Position numbers and translations under genes: made by a program. Below are positions 56,449-64,000 of a stretch of DNA of 64,000 nt, in pieces. Under the pieces are notes generated by a model. The model saw nothing but the letters and a program-made list of their open reading frames with translations. It did no database searches and was not told the origin of the DNA. This stretch comes from Sphingobium xanthum (lineage in GTDB: Bacteria > Pseudomonadota > Alphaproteobacteria > Sphingomonadales > Sphingomonadaceae): contig NZ_JAHKKS010000001.1 of NCBI RefSeq assembly GCF_019737615.1, positions 558,001-622,000 of the forward strand. Reading direction: 5' to 3'. Positions within the stretch are counted from its first letter, which is position 1; each line of letters begins with the position of its first letter.

Positions 56449-58041
56449 TCAGGCCGCCAGCGCTCTTTTGTGCAACCGCTCAATGGCGTCGAGCGCGGAG
56501 AGCAGGGCGCCTTCCATCCAGCATCCATAATAAGACGCATGTTCACCCGCGAGGACGATGCGACCGTCCATCGCGACGAGATTCTGATAATGCTGCGCCC
56601 GCGAAGCTTCGTTCCAGCTGCCGCAGCAGCCGAGAATCCATGGCGCGCGGCTCCAGGCGAACGATGTGCCGTTCATGAACTCCTTGCGATATTCGGCAGG
56701 GTGAAAGACCGATCCCTGCGCCAGCGCGGTCTCGATGCGTTGTTCCGGCGTCATGCCCGCGAGCTGGAAGCCGCCCGCGCCGCTCGCGAAGGCGCCGAGC
56801 AGCACCGAGGGCTTGTTGCTGAAGAAGTCATAATTCGGGTAGGAAACGAGGCCGATCGCCTGATCCGTGAAGCTATGGCCGCCATAGATGGAATAGTCCT
56901 CCTCCCAGAAACGGCGACGCATCTCGAGGCCGATCTTAACCTGTCCGCTATAGGGAACGGCACCGATCGCGGCCTTCATCGGCGCACTGACCTGAGGATC
57001 GATCTGCTTGAGGACGCCCAGCGGGATCGTGCAGACGCAATAGTCCGCCTTCGCCTCGGTCACCTTGCCGGAGCCGATGTCCTCCCAGGTGACCGCGACG
57101 CCCGCATCGTTCTGCGCGATCTTGGTCACCTTGGCATTATAGGTGATCATGTTGCCGAGCTGCTTGGCGAAGCCCTTGCCGATCATGTCCATGCCGCCCT
57201 TGGGCTGGAACATCGTCGTCTGCATGACATGGCTGAAATAGAAGCCCATCTGCGTCCAGACCTTGGAGTCAAGCAGCGCGCTGAGACCATTGACGGTGGA
57301 GGGCGTCGGGGCGCCATTGACGCCGCCGCCAGGCGCCCGGTCGAAACCGCGCGCACTTGAGACCATGAGGCTGCTCGCATATTTGAGGTCGCCGTCGAGC
57401 AGGCCCCATTCGCGCAGTGCGCCGATCAGCTTCTCCTTGTCTTCCGTGCTCACCGTCTGATCGAGCTGACCGGCGTTGAGCGACTTGGAGAGCAGCTCGG
57501 AAACATGGCCTTTGAAGTCGACCGCCAGCTCCTTGTAACGTTGCGGCTTGCCGCCGAATGCCTTGCTCTGATGGACGAAGGCATTGTGATTGAGCTGGAT
57601 GAACGGCTCCAGCTCCACGCCGAACGCCTTGCAATAGTGCAGCAGCGTGCGGTGGTGGTGCGGAATGCGCCATGGGCCGGGATTGAGGTAGTTGCCGGGC
57701 GCGAACTCGCAGGTCTGCGTCGCGCCACCAACCTCGACCACCTTGTCGCCGCCGCGGATCGAATAGTTCCGGCCGCCGGGACGGTTCTGATATTCGAGCA
57801 GTTGGACGGAGTAGCCGGCCTTGCGCAACTCATAGGCGGCGAGCATGCCGGCAAGGCCCGCGCCGAGCACGAGGACTTTCGCGCCCTTGCGCGCGCCGCG
57901 GAGGGCCGGCGGGCCGGTGAACTGGGTCTCGGCAGCATGGCCGAGCGCGGTCATCGCCTGATACATGGCGACGGCGCCGCCCGCCTTGCCGATCATGGTC
58001 AGCAGCTCGCGCCGCGACGGGCCGTTCTTCTCTTCAATCAT
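56449..58041 (-). CDS. Tat-exported flavin amine oxidase/dehydrogenase, copy 1
   Basis: A 530-residue protein. The Tat signal is 'SRRELLTMIGKAGGAVAMY'. The FAD dinucleotide motif 'GAGLAG' is at residues 60-65, followed by the 'EYQNRPGGRNYSIRGG' GG-motif. The C-terminal FAD-binding block is 'ILAGEHASYYGCWMEGALLS'. It belongs to the monoamine oxidase/L-amino acid oxidase family, which oxidises an amine to an imine. A c-type cytochrome gene 48 bp upstream suggests electrons go to cytochrome c rather than O2, as in NicA2. A GGGGGAAC site precedes the ATG. It is close to identical in plan, and equal in length, to the copy at 58533. Confidence 0.92.
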   Translation of the reverse strand: MIEEKNGPSRRELLTMIGKAGGAVAMYQAMTALGHAAETQFTGPPALRGARKGAKVLVLGAGLAGMLAAYELRKAGYSVQLLEYQNRPGGRNYSIRGGDKVVEVGGATQTCEFAPGNYLNPGPWRIPHHHRTLLHYCKAFGVELEPFIQLNHNAFVHQSKAFGGKPQRYKELAVDFKGHVSELLSKSLNAGQLDQTVSTEDKEKLIGALREWGLLDGDLKYASSLMVSSARGFDRAPGGGVNGAPTPSTVNGLSALLDSKVWTQMGFYFSHVMQTTMFQPKGGMDMIGKGFAKQLGNMITYNAKVTKIAQNDAGVAVTWEDIGSGKVTEAKADYCVCTIPLGVLKQIDPQVSAPMKAAIGAVPYSGQVKIGLEMRRRFWEEDYSIYGGHSFTDQAIGLVSYPNYDFFSNKPSVLLGAFASGAGGFQLAGMTPEQRIETALAQGSVFHPAEYRKEFMNGTSFAWSRAPWILGCCGSWNEASRAQHYQNLVAMDGRIVLAGEHASYYGCWMEGALLSALDAIERLHKRALAA

Positions 58042-58089
58042 GTCTGTTCCCCCAAAGGAAAGAAGTGCCGGTGCCGTCCCCCAACGGCC

Positions 58090-58527
58090 TCAGCATGTGG
58101 CGCAATCCCGCGGTGACGCCTTGCCGCCGGCGGCCACGCGCTCGACATCGGAGACCGTCACCGGATCGGAATAAGTGTTGAAATGACTGCGGACATAGGT
58201 CGCGACTGCCGCGATCTGCTCCGTCGTCAGCATGTCGTTGAACCAGGGCATGCCGCCACGGCCCTTGAGCAGGATGCCGACGACCATGTCCTTGTCGGAA
58301 AGATTGACGTTGCCGGCAAGCGCCGGGATAGCTGCGCCCGCGCCGTCGCCACCCTTGGCATCGGCCATGTGACAGGCCTGGCAAATGGTCTCGTACACTT
58401 CCTTGCCGGCACCGCCGACTTCGACGCTGGACGGGCCGCCGCCCGGCGCATCCTGCGCGCGGACGGCGACTGTGCCCGCGAGGAGCAGAGCGGAAAGCGC
58501 AAAAGGCAGGACAATCTTGGCAGTCAT
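58090..58527 (-). CDS. periplasmic c-type cytochrome, amine-oxidase partner
   Basis: A 145-residue protein with a signal peptide (residues 1-24, 'GTVAVRAQ'). A single class-I heme site C49QACH53 is present, with a likely axial Met in 'GRGGMPWFND'. 'EQIAAVATYVRSHF' is the usual final helix. After the cytochrome fold an extra tail ends in 'RDCATC' (Cys142 and Cys145), unusual for this class. It lies between two flavin amine oxidase genes (5 and 48 bp), so it probably takes their electrons, like CycN with NicA2 in Pseudomonas putida, and delivers them to the terminal oxidase. Confidence 0.92.
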   Translation of the reverse strand: MTAKIVLPFALSALLLAGTVAVRAQDAPGGGPSSVEVGGAGKEVYETICQACHMADAKGGDGAGAAIPALAGNVNLSDKDMVVGILLKGRGGMPWFNDMLTTEQIAAVATYVRSHFNTYSDPVTVSDVERVAAGGKASPRDCATC

Positions 58528-58532
58528 GGCTT

Positions 58533-60125
58533 TCAGGCTCCCGTGGCGCGTTCATGGATGCGCCGAATTGCGTCGAGCCCGGAGAGCAGCGAGCCCTCCA
58601 TCCAGCCGCCATAATAAGAGGCATGTTCGCCCGCGAGGACGATGCGGCCGTCCATCGCGACCAGATTCTGATAGTGGGTGGCGCGGCTCGCTTCGCTCCA
58701 GGAAGAGGAACACCCCAGAATCCAGGGCAGGCGAGACCAGGCGACGGAAATACCGTTCATATAGGCGCCGCGATACTCGGCGGGGTGGAAGACCGATCCC
58801 TGCGCCAGTGCCGCCTCGATGCGTTGCGCGGGTGTCATGCCGGTGAGCTGGAGGCTGCCGGCGCCGCCAATGGCAAAAGCGCCGAGCAGAACCGCCGGGC
58901 CATCCTTGAACATGTTGTTGTTGGGATAGGAGATCAGCCCGATCGCCTGATCGGTGAAGCTGTGGCCGCCATAGATCGCATATTTCTCTTCCCAGAACCG
59001 GCTGCGCATCTCGAGGCCGATCTTGACTGCGGGACCGAGGGGCACGGCCTTGATCGCCGCCGCCATCGGCGCGCCGCACTGCATGTCGAGCTGCGAGAGG
59101 ACCGACGGCGGAATGGTGTTGACGCACCAGTCGGCACGGCTCTGGCCGGCCTTGCCGCTCTGCCGGTCTTCCCAGAACACGGTGACGCCGCTGTCGTCCT
59201 GCGCGATGCGCGTGACCTTGGCGTTGAGACGGATGACCTTGCCGACCTGCTTGACGAAGCCCTTGCCGATCATGTCCATGCCGCCCTTGGGCTGGAACAT
59301 GGTCGTCTGCATCACATAGTTGAAAAAGAAAGACATCTGATTCCAGATGCGGGAATCGAGCACGTCCGAGAGGGCATTGATGGTGGAGGGTGAGGGCGCG
59401 CCGTTGACGCCGCCGCCGGGCGGACGATCGAACCCGCGCTGACCCGAAACACGAAGGCCGCTCGTATATTTCAAGTCGCCGTCGAGCACGCCCCAGGCGC
59501 GCAGACCCTCGATCAGCTTTTCCTTGTCTTCCCTGGTGACCGTCTGATCGAGCTGGCCGGCATTGAGCGACTTGCCGAGCAGCTCCGCGACATGGCCTTT
59601 GAAGTCCGTCGCCAGCTCCTTGTAGCGCTGGGGCTTGCCGCCGAACGCCTTGCTGTTGTGGACAAAGGCATTGTGATTGAGCTGGATGAACGGCTCCATC
59701 TCCACGCCGAACGCCTTGCAATAATGCAGCAGCGTGCGGTGATGATGCGGGATGCGCCAGGGGCCGGGATTGACGTAGTTGCCGGGGGCGAATTCGCAGG
59801 TCTGCGTCGCGCCGCCGACCTCCACGACCTTGTCGCCGCCTCGCAGGGAATAGTTCCGGCCGCCGGGGCGATCTTGATATTCGAGAATTTCGACGGCGTA
59901 GCCGGCCCTCTGCAACTCATAGGCCGCGACGAGCCCCGCGAGTCCGGCGCCAAGGATCAGAACCTTCTTGCCCTTTGGGGCGCCGGTGAGATTGGGCGGG
60001 CCGGTGAACTGCGTCTCGGCGGCGTGGCCGAGTGCGGTCATCGCCTGATACATGGCAATGGCGCCACCCGCCTTGCCGATCATAGCCAGCAGATCGCGCC
60101 GTGTCGGCGCCGCATCCTGCGTCAT
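58533..60125 (-). CDS. Tat-exported flavin amine oxidase/dehydrogenase, copy 2
   Basis: A 530-residue paralogue of the enzyme at 56449, with long identical blocks. The Tat signal 'TRRDLLAMIGKAGG', FAD motif 'LILGAGLAGLVAAYELQ' and C-terminal 'ILAGEHASYYGGWMEGSLLS' are all present. The start at 60125 is preferred over 60155 because it has an AAGGGGA site about 12 bp upstream and matches the copy-1 length. It should oxidise an amine in the periplasm, perhaps a second substrate or a later intermediate. It ends 5 bp before the cytochrome c start, the tightest spacing in the operon. Confidence 0.92.
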   Translation of the reverse strand: MTQDAAPTRRDLLAMIGKAGGAIAMYQAMTALGHAAETQFTGPPNLTGAPKGKKVLILGAGLAGLVAAYELQRAGYAVEILEYQDRPGGRNYSLRGGDKVVEVGGATQTCEFAPGNYVNPGPWRIPHHHRTLLHYCKAFGVEMEPFIQLNHNAFVHNSKAFGGKPQRYKELATDFKGHVAELLGKSLNAGQLDQTVTREDKEKLIEGLRAWGVLDGDLKYTSGLRVSGQRGFDRPPGGGVNGAPSPSTINALSDVLDSRIWNQMSFFFNYVMQTTMFQPKGGMDMIGKGFVKQVGKVIRLNAKVTRIAQDDSGVTVFWEDRQSGKAGQSRADWCVNTIPPSVLSQLDMQCGAPMAAAIKAVPLGPAVKIGLEMRSRFWEEKYAIYGGHSFTDQAIGLISYPNNNMFKDGPAVLLGAFAIGGAGSLQLTGMTPAQRIEAALAQGSVFHPAEYRGAYMNGISVAWSRLPWILGCSSSWSEASRATHYQNLVAMDGRIVLAGEHASYYGGWMEGSLLSGLDAIRRIHERATGA

Positions 60126-60201
60126 TGTCGCTGCGTCCCCTTGAAACTCTTGCACCCCGCCAGTGCGGAGGCGCCGTTCCCCAACGGCGCCTCTCGCTTC
60201 G

Positions 60202-60711
60202 TCAGGGCATTTTCGCCGCGATCGCCTCGATCTCGACGTACATGGTGGGCCGGCCGAGCGCGGCGATCTGGATCGTCGAGCGTGTCGGCTTGTTGGGCTG
60301 CTCGGCCGTGCCGAAGAAGGTGCGGAACACCTCGTTCATCGCCGCGCTGTCCATCTTGCCGCCCGTTGCGGGCGTGCCGACCAGGAAGACCGTCATCTTG
60401 ACGATGTCGCCCATCCCCCAGCCCTTGGCTTCCAGCGCAGCCTTCATCTTGGTGAGAATGCTGAGCGTCTGCGCCTTGGTGTCGCCCAGTTCATCCGGCT
60501 TGGATGCATCGGGCGGCGACGGCGTCGTGCCGGAGACGAACATGATGTTGGCACCGGCCGGCACGAAGGCCAGCGAGGCGATAGGCGAGTTGGGATTGCC
60601 GTAGGTGCGCTCGACGGTCTGTGCGCCGGCAGTGGAGGGGAGCGCTGCGAGCAGCGCTCCCGCGATGATGGCGGCAGTCATGCCAAACCTGTTCTTGGTC
60701 TTCGTCGTCAT
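60202..60711 (-). CDS. exported RidA/YjgF-family protein (imine/enamine deaminase-like)
   Basis: A 169-residue protein. The start at 60711 has AAGGAG 9 bp upstream; the in-frame ATG three codons before abuts that site. The signal peptide covers about residues 1-31 ('ALLAALPSTAGAQ'). The RidA fold follows, with the catalytic Arg in 'TRSTIQIAAL' and the Glu in 'VEIEAIA' both kept, so imine hydrolysis is possible. Most RidA proteins are cytosolic; export fits a role with the Tat-exported amine oxidases encoded next to it. It lies 50 bp after the TonB receptor gene. Confidence 0.88.
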   Translation of the reverse strand: MTTKTKNRFGMTAAIIAGALLAALPSTAGAQTVERTYGNPNSPIASLAFVPAGANIMFVSGTTPSPPDASKPDELGDTKAQTLSILTKMKAALEAKGWGMGDIVKMTVFLVGTPATGGKMDSAAMNEVFRTFFGTAEQPNKPTRSTIQIAALGRPTMYVEIEAIAAKMP

Positions 60712-60761
60712 CTTATCCATCTCCTTGTGTCTGGCAGGAACGGCCATGTGCTTGATTGCGC

Positions 60762-63386
60762 TTAGAACTTCAGACTTACGCGGGCGTAGTAATAGCCGCC
60801 GTTCGTGCCGTAGGCGCCGAAGTTATAAGGTGCGTTGATCGCGCCGCTATTGTTGATGTAGGGCGAGTTGCCCGTCGTCGGCCAGGTGGCCGGATCATAG
60901 TTGGAGACGAGCGGCGGAACTTCAGGCATTTTGTTGAACAAGTTATTCGCACCGATCGCGATGTTGGCGAATTCGGTGATGTCATAGTCGAGTTCGAGAT
61001 CGACTATCGCCGCAGCGGCGACTTCCGCATTATAGTAATACTGGCCGTTTGACAGCAGAATGGGGCCCCGCGTGCCGGCGCCGTTCGGCTGAACATACTG
61101 GTTGGTCTTGCTGTAGTAGTTGACGCGCGCGTTGGCGCTGAACTTGCCGCTGGTGAAAAGAGCACCGAAGTTCAGCTTGAAGTCGGGACTCGCCTTCTCG
61201 ATGATCTGTTGAGAGGTCGGACTGAACAGCGTGCCCAGCTTGCTGTCGGTGACCTCCGTCACATTGTAGTTGGCACCGAGCGAGAGATCGACCTTGCCGA
61301 AGCCGAGTTCGACGGGATAGCGGGCCGCGAGTTCCAGGCCCATCGTGCGGGTATCAATACCGTTGGTGAACGTCTGTATGGCGAGAGTGCCCCGCTGCAG
61401 CACTGTCGGGTCGAGCTGCTTGCCGCTTGCGGCAATAGCGTTCTGGACGAGCTGATAGGGGGTCAGGCCATTGATTAGCGGAGTCAGGACCTGGATCGGA
61501 TCGGACGTAATGTTGACGAAGCGCTGGCCAGTGATGCCGCCCGACGACACGATTCGATCCTTGATCTTGATATAGTAGCCGTCCAGCGTCACCGTCAGGC
61601 GTGGGATGGGGCGCAGCACGATGCCGGCGGACAGGTTGACCGACTTCTCCGGCCCCAGAGCGCCGAAGCCCGCGCTCGCCGAGCCCGGCGAACTGGGTGC
61701 GAGTTGGAGCGTCGCGGCGGTCGGGCCGACGTTGGTAGCCGAATAGCCGCCTTCCTGAAGCGACGGCGCGCGGAAACCAGTGCTGGCCGTGCCGCGGATC
61801 GCGATGGCATCCGAGAAGTCGTAGCGCGTGGTGATCTTGCCGATCAGCGTATCGCCGAAGTCGCTATAGTCCTCATAGCGGCCGGCGAGATCGACGGTCC
61901 ATGCCGACACCGGATTGGCGATGATGTTGGCATAGACGGCCTTGGCGGTGCGCTTGGTCTTGCCGGCGTCGCTCAACGCATAGCCCGGGAAGGACTGGCC
62001 GCCCTCGATGTAGAGCGATCCGGCGTCGCCCGCGCCAATGATGTAGGTTTCCCTGCGATATTCCGCACCGAAGGCAAGGGTCAGCGGATCCTCGAAGCCA
62101 ACGTTGAACTCCTTGCGCAGGTCAGCCGTGCCGACATACTGGCGGAACTCGAACTTGCCGTCATAGAAATCGCTCGGCGACTGGCCGGTATCGACGAACA
62201 TCGACGCATTGACCGATTGTGTCGTGTAAACTCGCGCCACGTCTTCCGAATAGCTGCTGGCAAGATCCCAGTTCCAGCCATCGATCTCGCCCCGCAGGCC
62301 GCCGGTGATCGAGAATTCGTCCTGCATCACCTCGATATGCGGGATCAGGCCGGTCTTGGTCGTGGTGCCGAAGCAGTTGGTGGGATCGGTGGTCGTGGAA
62401 ACCCATCTGTTCTGGGTCGTGTTGAAGGTACGGCAGAGACGGGTCGGATGACGATAGCCCTGGAGCGCGTCACCATGGCGGTAGGACACGTCACCGAAGG
62501 AGTAGAGTTCGACGCCGCCGAAATCGTAACCGAAATTGTAGAAGGCCACGGTCAGCTTCGAGGCCGGCTGGCCACCATTGACGTTAGCCGTGCAATTGAT
62601 CGCGTTGCAGGCGTCGAGCAGCGGCTTGAAGGCGGCCGACACGTTGGTGACGGTCGTGCCGTTATAGTTCTTCACCGACATCTGCCCGTCGCCGATCGTC
62701 GTCCATTCATTGCGGCGATGGTAGAGCGCGATGTCGAAGAAACCGCTGTCGCCGATCGACATGCCGAAATTGCCGCTGGCGCTGTAGCTGGTGCCCTCTC
62801 CGTCGTAATACTGACCGGCGTTGAGCTTGATCGCGCCGCCTTCGGTGTCGGACTTCAGGATGATGTTGATGACGCCGGCGATCGCGTCCGAGCCGTATTG
62901 TGCGGCCGCGCCATCCTGCAGCACTTCGATGCGCTGGACGATGTCCGGCGGGATGAGGTCGATGCTCGGCGCGGCGGAACCGCCGAAAGCGCCATTGATG
63001 ACCTGAAGGATCGCGTTGGCATGACGGCGCTTGCCGTTGACCATCACAAGCGTGTGGTTGGGGCTGAGGCCGCGCAGGCGCGCCGAGAGCGAGAAGCTCG
63101 CCATATCGGTGCCCTGGGTCTGTGCCTGGAAGCTCGGTACGAGCTGCGTGAGTGCCTGATTGAGGTTGGGCTGGCCGACACGGGACAGCGCGTCTTCGCT
63201 GAGCAGTTGGATCGGCGCGGCGCTCTCGGCGGCCATCATACCGCTTGCGCGCGTGCCGGTGACGATGATTTCGCTGCCTTCTTCGACGGCGGCATCTTGA
63301 GGAACCTCGGTCTGCGCATAGCTTGCCGTCGGCAAGGCGCTTGAAGCGAGGAGCATGGCGGCAAACAGCCTGCGGTTCGTAATCAT
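60762..63386 (-). CDS. TonB-dependent outer-membrane receptor
   Basis: An 874-residue protein. The start at 63386 is set by the signal peptide ('RRLFAAMLLASSALPTASYA') and a GGGGGAC site. The plug domain begins 'SEIIVTGTRA' and has 'IEVLQDGAAAQYGSDAIAG' with 'VINIILK'. The 22-strand barrel ends in Phe ('YYARVSLKF'). There is no N-terminal signalling (STN) domain, so it transports without sigma/anti-sigma signalling. It takes up a substrate across the outer membrane using TonB energy and is first in the amine-oxidation operon. The ligand is unknown. It is divergent from a second RidA gene. Confidence 0.95.
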   Translation of the reverse strand: MITNRRLFAAMLLASSALPTASYAQTEVPQDAAVEEGSEIIVTGTRASGMMAAESAAPIQLLSEDALSRVGQPNLNQALTQLVPSFQAQTQGTDMASFSLSARLRGLSPNHTLVMVNGKRRHANAILQVINGAFGGSAAPSIDLIPPDIVQRIEVLQDGAAAQYGSDAIAGVINIILKSDTEGGAIKLNAGQYYDGEGTSYSASGNFGMSIGDSGFFDIALYHRRNEWTTIGDGQMSVKNYNGTTVTNVSAAFKPLLDACNAINCTANVNGGQPASKLTVAFYNFGYDFGGVELYSFGDVSYRHGDALQGYRHPTRLCRTFNTTQNRWVSTTTDPTNCFGTTTKTGLIPHIEVMQDEFSITGGLRGEIDGWNWDLASSYSEDVARVYTTQSVNASMFVDTGQSPSDFYDGKFEFRQYVGTADLRKEFNVGFEDPLTLAFGAEYRRETYIIGAGDAGSLYIEGGQSFPGYALSDAGKTKRTAKAVYANIIANPVSAWTVDLAGRYEDYSDFGDTLIGKITTRYDFSDAIAIRGTASTGFRAPSLQEGGYSATNVGPTAATLQLAPSSPGSASAGFGALGPEKSVNLSAGIVLRPIPRLTVTLDGYYIKIKDRIVSSGGITGQRFVNITSDPIQVLTPLINGLTPYQLVQNAIAASGKQLDPTVLQRGTLAIQTFTNGIDTRTMGLELAARYPVELGFGKVDLSLGANYNVTEVTDSKLGTLFSPTSQQIIEKASPDFKLNFGALFTSGKFSANARVNYYSKTNQYVQPNGAGTRGPILLSNGQYYYNAEVAAAAIVDLELDYDITEFANIAIGANNLFNKMPEVPPLVSNYDPATWPTTGNSPYINNSGAINAPYNFGAYGTNGGYYYARVSLKF

Positions 63387-63539
63387 ATGCAAGAGTCCCC
63401 CTTGTTGTGTTTCTAGGCACTCTCCCTGCGGGCTTTTTTCTGGTGCGCCGCGACTGCGCTTTTTTTTATGCCGACCGACCCGATCGCCGGCACCTTGCTG
63501 CGACGCACCATGAGGAGATCGCAGCGGCCCGGATTCGGA

Positions 63540-63559
63540 CATACGCATTTTGTCGTATG
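63540..63559. promoter_or_regulatory. candidate operator in the TonB receptor/RidA divergent region
   Basis: A perfect 6-bp inverted repeat CATACG / CGTATG with an 8-bp spacer lies in the 209-bp divergent region, 36 bp upstream of the right-hand RidA start. No regulator gene is visible nearby. Confidence 0.35.
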
Positions 63560-63595
63560 GTGAGCGTGGGGTGCGCGCCCTAGCCAGCTACTTGT

Positions 63596-64000
63596 ATGAA
63601 AAGCATCGCCCGCAATGGCTTGAACCAGCCAATTTCTCCGCTCCGCAGGATGTTCCTGACTTTTTTAGGCACAATCGCTCTAGCGGCCGTTCCCGCACAA
63701 GCGGGTGTCACCCGGATCAAGAGTGATCCGAACGCGCGGATTCTCGACGGCGTGCTGGTGAGCGGCGACATGGAAACCTTCTTCCTGTCCGGTCAGCTGC
63801 CGTCGCCCGTCGATCCCAAGAAGCCGATGACCGAGGTCAAGAGCATCGAGGATATGGGCGACACCAAGGCGCAGACGATCAGCACCTTGCAGAAGATCAA
63901 GACCCTGCTCGAACGGCAGGGCTACAAGATGTCCGATGTGGTGAAGATGCAGCTCTTCATCGCGGCCGATCCGCGCACGGGCAAGATGGATTTCGCCGGC
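63596..64000 (+). CDS. exported RidA/YjgF-family protein, 3' end outside window
   Basis: The frame opens at ATG 63596 and runs off the right edge; 135 residues are visible. The N-terminus is a signal peptide ('MFLTFLGTIALAAVPAQA', cleavage near residue 39, with a 17-residue basic lead). The RidA-like part has 'SGQLPSP' and 'DTKAQTISTLQKIKTLLERQ', parallel to the copy at 60202 ('DTKAQTLSILTKMKAALEAK'). The catalytic Arg region lies beyond the edge, so activity cannot be judged. It runs divergently from the TonB receptor and is probably co-regulated with the amine-oxidation operon. Confidence 0.8.
   Translation, partial: MKSIARNGLNQPISPLRRMFLTFLGTIALAAVPAQAGVTRIKSDPNARILDGVLVSGDMETFFLSGQLPSPVDPKKPMTEVKSIEDMGDTKAQTISTLQKIKTLLERQGYKMSDVVKMQLFIAADPRTGKMDFAG

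Noticed and set aside
56400..56546. Upstream extension of the RND adaptor into the amine oxidase gene
   Set aside because: No export signal and shadow composition; the GTG at 56399 with an AGGTGA site and the lipobox give a normal adaptor N-terminus.
63387..63595. Possible riboswitch upstream of the TonB receptor
   Set aside because: No cobalamin-box or other known riboswitch core was found in the 209-bp leader.

Overview
This is a high-GC chromosomal segment of an alphaproteobacterium, most likely a member of the Sphingomonadales. The pointers are a MucR-type zinc-finger regulator, a Fur protein without CxxC motifs, yajC-secD/F followed by an Mth938-domain gene, a PEPxxWA-type C-terminal sorting signal, an UrcA-family protein, TonB-receptor-led catabolic operons and the intergenic inverted repeat built around CCGTTCGCCCT/AGGGCGAACGG. 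The genus cannot be settled from the sequence. There is no rRNA, CRISPR array or recognisable transposase, and one tRNA.

Layout. (1) 1-5943, plus strand: five overlapping genes. The first is a protein with NTF2-like and SMP-30-like domains, cut by the left edge. Three exported NTF2/SnoaL-like paralogues follow, then an exported quinohemoprotein (PQQ plus cytochrome c) dehydrogenase. (2) 6014-10028, minus strand: a second quinohemoprotein dehydrogenase with a GNAT and a histidine phosphatase, and a small Lys/Ala-rich membrane protein. (3) 10755-12782, minus strand: tRNA-Pro(GGG) and four small regulatory or unknown genes. (4) 13003-17497, plus strand: yajC, a fused secDF, an Mth938-like gene, an unknown gene and a DEDDh exonuclease. 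(5) 17494-19962, minus strand: phoH-ybeY-corC. (6) 20277-29284: a mixed block between phoH and miaB. It holds an exported amidohydrolase, an aldA-like aldehyde dehydrogenase, a HapE-like Baeyer-Villiger monooxygenase paired with an SGNH esterase, a small AT-richer membrane gene, an orphan MreB paralogue and a PEP-CTERM protein. (7) 29342-34800, minus strand: the housekeeping run nfu, tsaB-rimI, mucR, fur, plsC, a small lipoprotein, miaB. (8) 34907-40937: M16 peptidase, GGDEF protein, GST and two small proteins. (9) 41151-49207, minus strand: NDUFA9-like, uppP, gltD, gltB. (10) 49331-52049: a fused tandem alpha/beta hydrolase, then urcA. (11) 52153-63386, minus strand: a probable seven-gene operon made of a TonB receptor, exported RidA, flavin amine oxidase, cytochrome c, second flavin amine oxidase, RND adaptor and RND pump. 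A second exported RidA runs divergently off the right edge.

How the genes fit together. Region 11 looks like a complete envelope system: outer-membrane uptake, Tat-exported flavoprotein amine dehydrogenases passing electrons to a dedicated c-type cytochrome (as NicA2 and CycN do in nicotine degradation), RidA to hydrolyse the imine or enamine product, and efflux of products. Region 1 looks like a second exported oxidation module, in which NTF2-like proteins accompany a calcium-type PQQ dehydrogenase. In region 6 the BVMO and esterase would turn a ketone into an ester and then into acid plus alcohol or phenol. No substrate can be named from sequence alone.
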